From positions 1 through 64,000 of IMG/VR virus record IMGVR_UViG_3300005613_000053: 64,000 bases of DNA; one strand, given 5' to 3'. Positions within the stretch are counted from its first letter, which is position 1, and the number at the start of each line of letters is the position of its first letter. Below, piece after piece: positions 50,409-59,871 of this stretch. The notes beneath the pieces were generated by a model that did no database searches, was not told where the DNA came from, and saw nothing but the letters and a program-made list of their open reading frames with translations. A program made the translations under genes and the position numbers. The DNA is from a virus.

Positions 50409-52451
50409 CTATTCCTCCTCATCCATGGCAGAAGACACCTCATCTACCACTTTCTCTATTTCCTCATCACTGGAACCATCCGGCAGCTTATCAGCTATAC
50501 TATCAGCCATAGAATCTGCATCAGAATCGCTTAAACTCGCTCCACCCTCATCATTACCCTCAGGAGCACTTTCCTGGCTCTCCTCGCCCGATTCTGGCTC
50601 TTCCTGGCCACCCTGGTCAGCTCCGCCATCTCCGAAATCAAACGATGAGCCTCCCTCATCGCCTCCGCCTCCAAATCCATCACCGAATCCGCCTCCGCCA
50701 AAACCATCCTCACCCTCTGCTGGAGCAGAATAGTCCAACTTCAGATACTTGGCTATCTTCTCGGCTGCATTACTGTTTTCAACAATCTTTCTACCAGACT
50801 CTGAGGCTATTTCCTCAATAGTCCTATTGAAGTTTGAATCCTTGACAGTAAACAAGTCCTCATACAGCTTGACATCAATCTCATCAGCATTGAGATTAAA
50901 CAGCTCATAAATGATATCAACCGGGATACTACCCTTCTGATACAACTGGAACAGGCTATCAAATACTTCCGCATTGTCACGGATTGTCAGCCTATTGAAG
51001 CCAATCTTCGGATACCAATACTCCTTGACTCCATTAGAATCCTCATCATACCAACCCTTTGCTTCACAAATAGGTATAAACAACTGCTTCTCGATATAAT
51101 TCTTCAAGACTTCCCTGGTCAACAAGAACATTGAGTTCAAAATCTCAACTGTAATCTTATTACCACTGAAAGTACCTTCACCAGTCAGAAGTTCTCTTGT
51201 AACTCCTAAACCAGCAAAGACCTGATTCTCGATACGCTCATACTCTGAATCCAACTGAAGTAACCTATTATCAGCACCTATCTGTTCCCAGGTCACCTCA
51301 TAGTTAGTTATAATACTGTACTCAGGGTCCAAATAACTCAAGTCGACCTGTGTCCTCAAATCATTCAGTTCTGCCGGCATAAGCCCAGGCGCCGTGATAA
51401 GATTCTTCGGTGTCATGTTCCTACTCGCCAGGCTCAACTGTGTATACCTGAAATGCTCCTTCTGAAGCATCGGAACAAGAACCCTCTCAAGAACCGAAAC
51501 ACCCAAATCCATATATGGACTACGCCTTCTTGCCACATGATGCACAAAAGAGCCAGTAGTCGGGTCAGTATCCATAACGATACATCCCTCACTCTTCACC
51601 ATCTCCTTCAACTCTTTCGGGACATACTCAACAATCTTCGTCTCAATATTGCTCTTATCACACTTCTCATCCCCAGCAGAATCAGTCACAGCTACATCAC
51701 CAAGCCCATCACTACCATCAGGCAACTTAGAAGAACCGCCAGCACCACCATCCTTAATAAGCGATATCAACCTCTCTGGCCTATACTCCACCCTGGAATT
51801 ATCAGCAAAAGGATACTGGAATACGAAGACCTCTTCCGGTGGAAGCATTACCGCACGACTCCACATCTTCTTCTTTTCATCCCATTCATGGAATACATAG
51901 ACATTCCCTATCATATTCCACTCCCAGAGAATACTCTGGCACAGGTCAAACAGGTTCAAGACCTCAGCCTGGTAAGTAAAGAAACGGTAAATCTCATCCT
52001 TCAGCTTCTTCTTACCTTCCATCTTCGGCATATTCAAAGTCAGTTTTGACATCGGAAGGTCAGACAGCAACTCCAAAGCCCTGCCTATATAAGCATCACT
52101 CCTGGCCCAGTAACGATACCACGAATACTTCTCCCTCAAGGTAACAGGCCAATACAGCAATCCACCATTCTGCTCATTCATCTGAGCAAAGTACGTCGGT
52201 ATATCGTAAGTCCCACTCCTATCTCCCAGCCCGAAAGCATAAGAACTTCTATATGTATCCATATAAGTTCCGGAAGTATACGGTGCTGTCTGCTGAGTTG
52301 TATCAAGCAGCATTCCAGCTTCGCGAGACCTCGGACCCATACCAAACCCACCTGCACCAGTAGCTTTTCTCGCTATTCTGGCCTTAGCAGGGTCAGCCTT
52401 CCCAGTTGTGACACCCGGGCTTTTGATTCCAGCCTTTACATCATCACTCAT
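50409..52451 (-). CDS. Portal protein
   Basis: 680 residues. Aromatic-rich N-half (REKYSWYRYWARSDAYIGRA), a clip/stem-like centre with LLTREVLKNYIEKQLFIP, and a Gly/Asp/Glu-rich tail of about 120 residues (GGGGDEGGSSFDFGDGG). The portal forms the DNA entry ring. It stands between the terminase and protease groups, as expected. The acidic low-complexity tail is longer than is common. Confidence 0.85.
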   Translation of the reverse strand: MSDDVKAGIKSPGVTTGKADPAKARIARKATGAGGFGMGPRSREAGMLLDTTQQTAPYTSGTYMDTYRSSYAFGLGDRSGTYDIPTYFAQMNEQNGGLLYWPVTLREKYSWYRYWARSDAYIGRALELLSDLPMSKLTLNMPKMEGKKKLKDEIYRFFTYQAEVLNLFDLCQSILWEWNMIGNVYVFHEWDEKKKMWSRAVMLPPEEVFVFQYPFADNSRVEYRPERLISLIKDGGAGGSSKLPDGSDGLGDVAVTDSAGDEKCDKSNIETKIVEYVPKELKEMVKSEGCIVMDTDPTTGSFVHHVARRRSPYMDLGVSVLERVLVPMLQKEHFRYTQLSLASRNMTPKNLITAPGLMPAELNDLRTQVDLSYLDPEYSIITNYEVTWEQIGADNRLLQLDSEYERIENQVFAGLGVTRELLTGEGTFSGNKITVEILNSMFLLTREVLKNYIEKQLFIPICEAKGWYDEDSNGVKEYWYPKIGFNRLTIRDNAEVFDSLFQLYQKGSIPVDIIYELFNLNADEIDVKLYEDLFTVKDSNFNRTIEEIASESGRKIVENSNAAEKIAKYLKLDYSAPAEGEDGFGGGGFGDGFGGGGDEGGSSFDFGDGGADQGGQEEPESGEESQESAPEGNDEGGASLSDSDADSMADSIADKLPDGSSDEEIEKVVDEVSSAMDEEE

Positions 52452-52999
52452 TATCCTACCCTCGCAATCTTACACTCAGAAATTCCCCGCTCTAAAGCGA
52501 AAAGAAGCCTCTTCAACTTCAATACTCTCGCCTTGGCGTACGCATCATCTGAGAGAACCTTTTCTGACTCAGCGACTCTCTCATAAAGCTCCCTTACCGA
52601 ACCCAATGTCGAATCCATCCCCATATTCAACGATTTAGCAGCTTTCTTACGATTCTCTTCAGCCTCCAACCTTTGAGCTTCCCTCTCCCTCTTGGCCTTT
52701 TCAGCATCTATCTTCTTTGCCTGCCTGACTTCTTTAGCCTTGGACTGCGCATCCTCGCGCTCATCCTTAGTCTCATACCTCTCCTTAGCCTCAAGCAACA
52801 TCTTCACAAGAGGATGACCAGGAGGCAGGTCTGAAATATCACCCAGTAACGCCTTCTGTTTCTCAAGTTCATCCTTGAGCACATGACCATCCGGCACACT
52901 ATCTTCCAAATGCCTGACTTCTTCCTTGGCCAAAGACTTCTCAGCCTCTTTAATACCAGTCAGTAAATTAACATCAACCTTCTTCTTATCCTTGCTCAT
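52451..52999 (-). CDS. Coiled-coil hypothetical protein
   Basis: 182 residues, strongly helical and charged (KAKREREAQRLEAEENRKK). The centre has DLPPGHPLVKMLLEAKERYE. It sits just ahead of the portal and may help portal or core assembly; the family is not recognised. Confidence 0.65.
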   Translation of the reverse strand: MSKDKKKVDVNLLTGIKEAEKSLAKEEVRHLEDSVPDGHVLKDELEKQKALLGDISDLPPGHPLVKMLLEAKERYETKDEREDAQSKAKEVRQAKKIDAEKAKREREAQRLEAEENRKKAAKSLNMGMDSTLGSVRELYERVAESEKVLSDDAYAKARVLKLKRLLFALERGISECKIARVG

Positions 53000-53019
53000 A
53001 TTGCCCTCCTTATGGAGTA

Positions 53020-53631
53020 TTAACCGACAGCAGCAACCACTATTAAGAAACTACCCTCGACATCATTATCGCTCCTCGCCACTACATAACCAGTCCATAC
53101 ATGCGAACCTGATTCCTGTTCACTGGTGAACCTTCCCCTATTACTTACATACAACTTATCCCCCGGAGTATACGTCAAAGCAGCCCCGCTGCCAGGCGTA
53201 GTCCTCTCCGCCAAATTATCCGTCTCAAATACATAAAACTTATGAAAACCCGTCGGAGGTACAAACATCGTCGCTATTCTCGACCCCAACCTCTGCAACT
53301 GCAAGTTATCATCAATCTCAAATCTCGCCGAAGCATCAAAGCAACTCCAATCAGCCTTTGTGCTTCCGCCATCCCTTTGTCTTGTATCGGTCGTCCACAT
53401 ATCACTGAGAAGCTGAACCGGCTGCGTATGCTGCGGTCCTGTCTTCAAGAACCCCGCCAGGATTCCCGTTCCATCAGACCTATCAACAGTCGCCAGGGCT
53501 CCGGAAAAACTCAAAGCCGTAGATGAATACTTCACCCACGTCCCAGGAAGCCAACCCTCAGTAGCCAGTACACCCACCGGCTCAACAGGGACTTCTTCTC
53601 CATCTTTCAGTGTATAATGTAAATCACCCAT
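53020..53631 (-). CDS. Decoration-like virion protein, paralogue
   Basis: 203 residues, beta-rich. The C-terminal block PGDKLYVSNRGRFTSEQESG is shared with the 34047-34541 gene in pattern. It has one Trp-rich section (VWTGYVVARSDND). Probably a second decoration or stabilising protein, used at a different site on the head. Confidence 0.65.
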   Translation of the reverse strand: MGDLHYTLKDGEEVPVEPVGVLATEGWLPGTWVKYSSTALSFSGALATVDRSDGTGILAGFLKTGPQHTQPVQLLSDMWTTDTRQRDGGSTKADWSCFDASARFEIDDNLQLQRLGSRIATMFVPPTGFHKFYVFETDNLAERTTPGSGAALTYTPGDKLYVSNRGRFTSEQESGSHVWTGYVVARSDNDVEGSFLIVVAAVG

Positions 53632-53901
53632 CTAAAAAGTCCTCGTCACCTCTTCATAAACCACTTTTGCTCTATCCAAGGTCGGAATACCCCAAAAAAG
53701 TATATCCGGCTCAGGCCTCAGCTGATTCATCCTATATGCAGCAACGACATAAACCACCTCTTCATCACTACTCTGCGGAACTTTCTCCGCTAATATTGCG
53801 AATAAATCGTCGTCACCACCATTCATCATAAGGACATTCAGCTCCGGATTATAAACAGCTATCGCTGTCTTCATAATCTCCTTCGCCATCCTCATTATCA
53901 T
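53632..53901 (-). CDS. Small hypothetical protein with weak leader
   Basis: 89 residues; N-terminus MRMAKEIMKTAIAVYNPE resembles the leader. The rest alternates strands and helices (VVYVVAAYRMNQLRPEPDIL). It starts after AAGGAG. The function is unknown. Confidence 0.6.
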   Translation of the reverse strand: MIMRMAKEIMKTAIAVYNPELNVLMMNGGDDDLFAILAEKVPQSSDEEVVYVVAAYRMNQLRPEPDILFWGIPTLDRAKVVYEEVTRTF

Positions 53902-53941
53902 CGTAATTCTCCTTACCTACATACTAAATATAAAAAAATAC

Positions 53942-55102
53942 TCAGTCCTGAAGCTCCTTCGGCATCCCCAACCTATCAGCCACCGCCTGGAAAACCTCCC
54001 CATGAGGCTCATCTAAAGGCCCTAAAACCGCATGAATCAGCTCATGAGCTATCACATGCTTATACCTCTCATCATTAAAAGCCTTCGGACTTATAGTCAA
54101 AAGACCAAAATCATACTCCTCATTCGGGTGCCTGAATGAACCAATCTTCCCCTCCGGGATATCCCAATCATTTACCGCTACCCTTACAGACGGAATATCA
54201 ACACCTATGCCCTTATCGTCACAAACCTCAGCTATCATAGGCAAAACACCCCTCGCAAACCTCGTTGCGACCTCCTGAAGAGCCAACTCATCCGCCATCC
54301 TTGCCCTGGAAAACGATATACTCTCCGAAGCATTCTTCGAATTCTTCACCTTTCCACTCTTGACATATGCCTCCTCGACACCCGGGAGCAGATAATGTTG
54401 CTTCAATGTCGCCTGCTGATGTCCCACCTTCTCTGCTACAGACTTCAACACTTCCTTGAACTTCTTCTTCCTCTCATCCGGGTCAGAAGGAGTCTTGGCC
54501 GACTTAAGCATCTGCGATACCAGAGTATTTGCAGCATAACCCCTTATATCCTTGGCAGTTACTCCAAACTCCTTCAAATACCTGTTCACCCTATCAGCCT
54601 TTATTTTAAAGCCATCGCTTGTAGTCATCACCGGTGAATTCTTACCATCACACCTACCCTTACAATCCTTCAGCATCGAAGCTATACCCTTATCAGTGAA
54701 ACTCTTCTCCTGCTCGACACCAGACTTCCCTACATACTTCAGCGTTACCTTGTCTCCACTCACCGATACATGACTGTTCTGGAAACCTGTCACCCCATAA
54801 TGACCATCTTTCGCAGAACCTTCATTACCCACACGCTCAGCAGTCTTATCCATTATTGCCACCACCATAGCCGTAAGCCTGGTCTTCTCATTCTCAGACT
54901 TCATATCCTTCGTGACCTTGCTTCTCAACTTATGAATCTGCTGGGCCAGTTTCCTTACAGACTCCGTCTTTTTCTTCCGCCTGACTTTTTCCTCATCAGT
55001 CATCGGCTTGGCCACAATAGAAGATGCCGTCATCAAAGCGCCAATATCATCAGGTGACACGCGCCTTCTTTTCTTTCCTGTTTTGTCAAATATATCTCTC
55101 AT
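53942..55102 (-). CDS. Topoisomerase IB fused to a SprT-like metalloprotease
   Basis: 386 residues from ATG 55102 (TAATG overlap). Residues 70-250 hold topoisomerase IB catalytic residues: R90 in KTAER, K126 in YVGKSG, R187 in DIRGYA, H228 in VGHQQ and nucleophile Y237 in KQHYLLP. A linker follows, then a zinc protease domain with HELIH at 353-357 and H367 in PHGEVF, the SprT pattern. SprT-type proteases (SPRTN, Wss1) remove proteins covalently bound to DNA, including topoisomerase adducts. In one chain this could relax DNA and clear its own dead ends. Confidence 0.85.
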   Translation of the reverse strand: MRDIFDKTGKKRRRVSPDDIGALMTASSIVAKPMTDEEKVRRKKKTESVRKLAQQIHKLRSKVTKDMKSENEKTRLTAMVVAIMDKTAERVGNEGSAKDGHYGVTGFQNSHVSVSGDKVTLKYVGKSGVEQEKSFTDKGIASMLKDCKGRCDGKNSPVMTTSDGFKIKADRVNRYLKEFGVTAKDIRGYAANTLVSQMLKSAKTPSDPDERKKKFKEVLKSVAEKVGHQQATLKQHYLLPGVEEAYVKSGKVKNSKNASESISFSRARMADELALQEVATRFARGVLPMIAEVCDDKGIGVDIPSVRVAVNDWDIPEGKIGSFRHPNEEYDFGLLTISPKAFNDERYKHVIAHELIHAVLGPLDEPHGEVFQAVADRLGMPKELQD

Positions 55103-55482
55103 TATAACCCCGTAGATGTTTTCAGGTCCCACGGACCCCAGTGTTCATGTTTAAGAATCTTCTTTTTAAACTGCTCCGGCGAATACTTATGGATATTATC
55201 ACCTATCTGCCCCAATGCATAATAGGCCTTCTTTGGCATTTTGATAGTCCGGTCATTCGACACATCTATAACACTTCCACCATCCTCAATCCAGCAGTGA
55301 CCATATCTCACCCCATCTAAAGGTCCCTGACCAGTTACTTCTCCATGAACAATTCTCATCCCACTCTTCTTGCCCACAAGCAACGCCTCATCCATAAAGA
55401 ATCTACCATTAGCCTCATAGCAATCTCCCTTGGCTCCCACCACCGAAACAGCAACCCTCAATCCTATTTCATCTCTTCTCAT
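55102..55482 (-). CDS. Possible papain-like cysteine protein
   Basis: 126 residues. The N-terminus RRDEIGLRVAVSVVGAKG is leader-like. GDCYEANGRFFMDEAL, YGHCWIEDGGSVIDVSN provides a possible Cys-His-Asp triad, suggesting a papain/NlpC-like fold. The catalytic role is inferred. Placed between terminase and topoisomerase. Confidence 0.6.
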   Translation of the reverse strand: MRRDEIGLRVAVSVVGAKGDCYEANGRFFMDEALLVGKKSGMRIVHGEVTGQGPLDGVRYGHCWIEDGGSVIDVSNDRTIKMPKKAYYALGQIGDNIHKYSPEQFKKKILKHEHWGPWDLKTSTGL

Positions 55483-57302
55483 TGGGCCACCGTCCTGGAC
55501 TTCAGTCCTTTATAGGCTCCCCTTGGATGGTCGCCATGCATCTTCATCTTCTTCAAATGATAAGACTGCGGAGTTTCCTTTTTAACTTCCTCAGGCCCAC
55601 GTCTTACACTTCCAGTAACACCTATACTCCCGCCAGCACCAACTGCCATATGAGTCGCTCTATCTTTATGACCCGAATAACACATCCACACCGCCCTCAC
55701 AAAAGCATCAGATATATCATCGTGAGCCCCACGCCTGTTCGGCGCCCTCACCAATATCTTCTTCCCAGGCTTCTTATCAGCCTCAAGAGATATCATTTCC
55801 GGAACCAGCACTGGATGGTTGTAAATCTCCAGCAGACCCTCAGCATAAAGCCTCTTAGCCAACTGATAAATCTCACTATTCTTCTTATCAGTGAAATGCT
55901 CCATCACTATCGGCTTTATATTCTTAGTCCTAAACAGTTCCGCCAATGCATAACCATTACTCTGGTCAAATACTCCTGCCTTTATCGGGAACCACCTAAG
56001 AAGTTCCTGCACATCTTTCACCAGGTCTGCCATCTTAAGCAACTCATTCTCAGCATACTTCGTACAGTCCTTGTAGATACCGTCATCCTTCTCCCACACA
56101 TCAGATGAACCCGAGAACCAACAATCAGCATAATCAAGTATAATCTTCCCGCTCTTCTTATCCCTGTGGACTATTGATATCGCATTACCATCATTCTTAA
56201 ATCCTATATCAATACCCATAAAGTAATTAGTCTCTCGGTTGCCCCTCCCGGTCGGCTTGACATCAGTAACACACCTCTTAAACTCTTCTTCATCATCAAC
56301 CCAAGCCACAATAGAATCACTGAATTCTCCACCATACTCACAAGTAAAACCTACTCTATCCCTACGCCTGGCAGCCTTTAAAATCTCAGTAGGTATAGTT
56401 GGATTCACCATCGCTGAATACATCTTAAACATCAGCGTTATATCACCCTCATCAAACGAATCCACATACCTATCATAAAACGAACCAAACTTTGCATATG
56501 GAGAAGATATCGAGATAATCTTACCATCCCTACCAAATGAAGAGATAGAAGGCGTCAGCGCCTTGTAAACCTCACTACCAGAGAACCTTCCATTATTGTC
56601 AATAAAGTGAGCCATCTCATCCATAATAACAACAATAGCATTACGCCCACGAAGCGCATTAGATGAACAACCACCAGCGATTGAAAGCAGACTCGCCTTC
56701 GGCCTACCATGTGTCTTCATATCCTTATCAGTCTGGAGGTCAAAATAAGTCATCGTCTGGTGAAGTGACCTATCCCTCATATACGGACACTGCATAGCCA
56801 TTGCCTGAATCATATCAAAAACAATACTCGACTGGTCATCAGTCGGAGCAACATTCAATATTGAAATCTGGGTATTCGGCGGGAAATTATAAAACTTAGA
56901 CGGGTCACCCCTCTTCACCAACTTGTATAACTCATAATTAGACACACAAGAAGACAGCGTCGACTTCGTACCACGACGCCCGATACAGAGAACCAACTCC
57001 TGGAAAATCTTACCTTCAGTATTATCTACATTACAGCGTCCCTCTTCATACAACCACTTAAGGAATTCCTTCTCTGTAAACTCATAAAGGATATGCTCAT
57101 TGACGATATCAGGAACCTTGATTATCTTCTCGTAATCCTCAAGTTCCATTCCATAAAGGCACTTAAGTATAAACCTCTGCCCAGGCAATAACTTAATATT
57201 AAGGCCCCACGCTGCTTCTACAAAGGTGATAATATCGACAACCTCTTCAGTATTGCCACTGATAAACTCCTTTGCAAGTTCCGCAATAAGATTATCAGCC
57301 AT
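55479..57302 (-). CDS. terL: Terminase large subunit
   Basis: 607 residues. Walker A GRRGTKST (108-115), Walker B IVVIMDE (223-229), and the nuclease residues D365 in GIDIG, D446 in FDQSNG, and D528-D529 in HDDISDA. It cuts and packages DNA through the portal. The start MADNLIAELAKEFISG looks like the leader. The gene follows a probable small subunit. Confidence 0.95.
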   Translation of the reverse strand: MADNLIAELAKEFISGNTEEVVDIITFVEAAWGLNIKLLPGQRFILKCLYGMELEDYEKIIKVPDIVNEHILYEFTEKEFLKWLYEEGRCNVDNTEGKIFQELVLCIGRRGTKSTLSSCVSNYELYKLVKRGDPSKFYNFPPNTQISILNVAPTDDQSSIVFDMIQAMAMQCPYMRDRSLHQTMTYFDLQTDKDMKTHGRPKASLLSIAGGCSSNALRGRNAIVVIMDEMAHFIDNNGRFSGSEVYKALTPSISSFGRDGKIISISSPYAKFGSFYDRYVDSFDEGDITLMFKMYSAMVNPTIPTEILKAARRRDRVGFTCEYGGEFSDSIVAWVDDEEEFKRCVTDVKPTGRGNRETNYFMGIDIGFKNDGNAISIVHRDKKSGKIILDYADCWFSGSSDVWEKDDGIYKDCTKYAENELLKMADLVKDVQELLRWFPIKAGVFDQSNGYALAELFRTKNIKPIVMEHFTDKKNSEIYQLAKRLYAEGLLEIYNHPVLVPEMISLEADKKPGKKILVRAPNRRGAHDDISDAFVRAVWMCYSGHKDRATHMAVGAGGSIGVTGSVRRGPEEVKKETPQSYHLKKMKMHGDHPRGAYKGLKSRTVAQ

Positions 57303-57306
57303 GATA

Positions 57307-57897
57307 CTACCCTGCCTTTCTCAGAGACTCGAACTCCTCCCTCAACTCCTTCTTCCACTGGTCCATTTCCTCTCCCAGTACACGGAAGAACAGGTCCTTG
57401 GCCTCGTCCTCGATTCCCATTCTATCAAGCGCATCCTTCGACTTGGCCATAAAGAACCTAAATATTACCATCATGGCCGGCGAATCAATATCGAACCCGC
57501 TCTCCCGTTCAAACTCCTTCTTAGCCTGGACAGCCTTAATGGCCTTTTCCAAGACCTCTGCCCTCTTGAAGGATATCACCGACGCATCCCGAAGCTCCCC
57601 ATTCTCAGTCGCTACCAACTCATTTCCTAATAAATGGTCAGTCTCAACTATAACCTCATCAATCAAGGCCACCAGCAAGGCTTCAGAATTATCCGAACCC
57701 AACTTCTTAAGCCTATCTATAAGAGTTGGAGCACCGTCATGATATTGCTCCACAAGGTTCTTGCGATATTCTACAACACCAGAAGAGCCAGGTTTAGTAG
57801 GCAGAGCTTTCTCGTCACTAACAACCTCCGCTTCTATAGCGTCCGGAGGTGTCAGAGCCATCCCCTCTTCAGCTCCACTCGTCTCTTCGTTGCTCAT
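57307..57897 (-). CDS. Probable terminase small subunit
   Basis: 196 residues, mainly helical. The acidic N-terminus is followed by VEYRKNLVEQYHDGAPTLI and a long helix (VLEKAIKAVQAKKEFERES). The position directly ahead of the large subunit and the size fit the small subunit. No clear HTH is visible. Confidence 0.6.
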   Translation of the reverse strand: MSNEETSGAEEGMALTPPDAIEAEVVSDEKALPTKPGSSGVVEYRKNLVEQYHDGAPTLIDRLKKLGSDNSEALLVALIDEVIVETDHLLGNELVATENGELRDASVISFKRAEVLEKAIKAVQAKKEFERESGFDIDSPAMMVIFRFFMAKSKDALDRMGIEDEAKDLFFRVLGEEMDQWKKELREEFESLRKAG

Positions 57898-58976
57898 ATT
57901 GTCATATCCGGACGGATATCTACTTCCAAATCAGCCTTTGGCTGTCTTATATCATCTAATCCTACCTCGTCCGACCCCTCGAATATGCTACCACCAAGCT
58001 CCATACCCATGTCCACGTCGATATTACTAAAGTCAGAAGACTCTACCGTCATCTCCGCAACCTCTGCTTCCAGCTCAATTTGCCCATCGGCCTCTCCAGC
58101 AAGCTGAATCTCATTATCAGCCCTCTGAAGCCTATGCTCTGACGCATCTACCTTCTCGGCATACTTATCCTCACGCTCAGCCTTTCTAGCTTTATAAGCC
58201 ATCCTGAATACAGCCTTAACCTTCTCTGATGCAGTCTTGTCAGAAGACTCAATCTTCTCCAGGTCACCCTCAGGCAATCCTGTGACATTCATCAGGTCCA
58301 TTACATCAGGAGCCATATAAGACTCATCAATATCAGTCTGAGCAGCCAAAGTCGGCAGCATCGTAGAGCGACAACAAGCCACAGTAGAAGGCTCATACTT
58401 ATCATCAGAAGCCATGAAGTCATCCATTGAATTACCACTCGTCTCAGCCAGAACCATACCTTCCCTGGCATCAGGCATATCAACCGCATCACCACACGAA
58501 CAACCAATCACAAACCTCAGACTCGACTTGTAAGGTGAATACTGAGCAGCTTCCATGGCTTCCTTGCAACTTCCATAACCTCTACCATCAATAGCCACAC
58601 AGCCTACAAATCCCTGCAACTTCAACTGAGAAGCAAGCTCTTCCTTTTCGGCAGCCATCGTATGAGCATCAAATCTTTCCTTGAGAGCAGCAACCAACTC
58701 TTCTCCCATGACACCCCTGTTCATCATATCCCTTGCAAACATAACTACTTTCGGGCCCGGAATCTCTTCCGGAACATTGCGCTCAACAACATTCTCATCC
58801 TCTATATCTATCTGAGGTCCAGGATTATCCCACTGCACTTCCAACTCAGGTTTTGAGTTATTCGGCTCATGCATCCTATCCTCAATATCTACCTCAACAC
58901 CACTTAAACCGGCATCACCATCATACCATGAGTGGTCAACAATCGACGCTTCCTTCAACATTTCATCAAGGTTCAT
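57894..58976 (-). CDS. Large hypothetical protein, packaging region
   Basis: 360 residues with acidic ends. The central part has GPKVVMFARDMMNRGVMGEE and a Cys-containing section (GFVGCVAIDGRGYGSCKEAM, IGCSCGDAV, ACCRS). It overlaps both neighbours (4 bases and 1 base). The Cys cluster could bind metal. No family is recognised; a virion or packaging role is inferred. Confidence 0.65.
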   Translation of the reverse strand: MNLDEMLKEASIVDHSWYDGDAGLSGVEVDIEDRMHEPNNSKPELEVQWDNPGPQIDIEDENVVERNVPEEIPGPKVVMFARDMMNRGVMGEELVAALKERFDAHTMAAEKEELASQLKLQGFVGCVAIDGRGYGSCKEAMEAAQYSPYKSSLRFVIGCSCGDAVDMPDAREGMVLAETSGNSMDDFMASDDKYEPSTVACCRSTMLPTLAAQTDIDESYMAPDVMDLMNVTGLPEGDLEKIESSDKTASEKVKAVFRMAYKARKAEREDKYAEKVDASEHRLQRADNEIQLAGEADGQIELEAEVAEMTVESSDFSNIDVDMGMELGGSIFEGSDEVGLDDIRQPKADLEVDIRPDMTI

Positions 58977-59242
58977 TACGCTTCCTCCATAGCTTCCCTA
59001 ACCTCATCCTCAGTCAGTACATCACTGCCAAAAACAGGTTGTATACTCTTTTTATCCTCAGATATCGACCACAAACACCTTGTAGTCTTATGTATCAGCA
59101 TAGCATCTCCGGCCTTAATAAACATACTCATGGCCTTCTTTGTGTTCGGCAGCTTAGTGATAAACCTTCTATCACCACCTGTTACACAATCCATACCGAT
59201 ACAACTGTGCCAGTTAAAATCGTCAAAAATATTCTTAGACAT
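58976..59242 (-). CDS. Small hypothetical protein
   Basis: 88 residues from ATG 59242 (AGGAGG with 6-base spacer). Polar with a basic middle (GGDRRFITKLPNTKKAMSMF) and an acidic helix at the end. The function is unknown. It follows an AT-rich element (59264-59281). Confidence 0.6.
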   Translation of the reverse strand: MSKNIFDDFNWHSCIGMDCVTGGDRRFITKLPNTKKAMSMFIKAGDAMLIHKTTRCLWSISEDKKSIQPVFGSDVLTEDEVREAMEEA

Positions 59243-59263
59243 CATCATCCTCCTATATCTGTA

Positions 59264-59281
59264 AAAATATCAAAGAAAAAA
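59264..59281 (-). promoter_or_regulatory. T-run plus GATATT element
   Basis: Minus strand ATTTTTTCTTTGATATTT, a member of the recurring intergenic motif. Confidence 0.35.
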
Positions 59282-59286
59282 TAATA

Positions 59287-59871
59287 CTACAGTGGCAGAG
59301 GAAGCTCTACCTCATCACCTCCCTTGTCAAATTCGCCATAGACCCTGCGAATTATGTTCAAATTAGAACGTATCATGGTAAAAATCTCATAAACACCCCA
59401 CATTCCCTGCTCCTCCATCTTATCCAAACATTTGTTATAAGCATATCGAACCATCACCTGGGAGACCCCCAGGACCTTGGCCGTCATCGTAAAAGACGAC
59501 GTATAGAACATCAAAGTCAGTATATCCTGCTCTGAATCAGTGAATTCTTCGGTCTCAGAATTGAGAAAATTTATAAATATATCGAATACCGAGTGTAGGT
59601 AGAATATGAATTTCAGCCTCTTACGTATCCTCTTAATATCATAGCACAAAGAAGGCTGACTCCTTTGGAGCACAGCCTGCACGTCCTTCTGCTTCTTGCA
59701 TGAGACAAATATAAGATAAAGAATATCCCGGTCCTTGGCATTCAAAAAGCCAAATATCGGCCCAAATGAGCGTACCTCATCTACTGAGAACTTTGGAGCC
59801 GTACTCTGCTCAGGACGCCTACACCTTATTGCCTCCACCCTTTTTCCGACGTATCTTATTGCGTTTGACAA
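59287..59871 (-). CDS. Two-HTH sigma-like protein
   Basis: 194 residues. Two HTH-type units: LNAKDRDILYLIF...VQAVLQRSQPSLCYDI and FTDSEQDILTLMF...TAKVLGVSQVMVRYAY. Each starts like a sigma region 4 (xDxxILxLxF) and has a recognition helix. The start is TTG 59871 or GTG 59838, both inside the NusG-like gene. It may recruit or redirect RNA polymerase, in keeping with its neighbour. Confidence 0.7.
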   Translation of the reverse strand: MSNAIRYVGKRVEAIRCRRPEQSTAPKFSVDEVRSFGPIFGFLNAKDRDILYLIFVSCKKQKDVQAVLQRSQPSLCYDIKRIRKRLKFIFYLHSVFDIFINFLNSETEEFTDSEQDILTLMFYTSSFTMTAKVLGVSQVMVRYAYNKCLDKMEEQGMWGVYEIFTMIRSNLNIIRRVYGEFDKGGDEVELPLPL

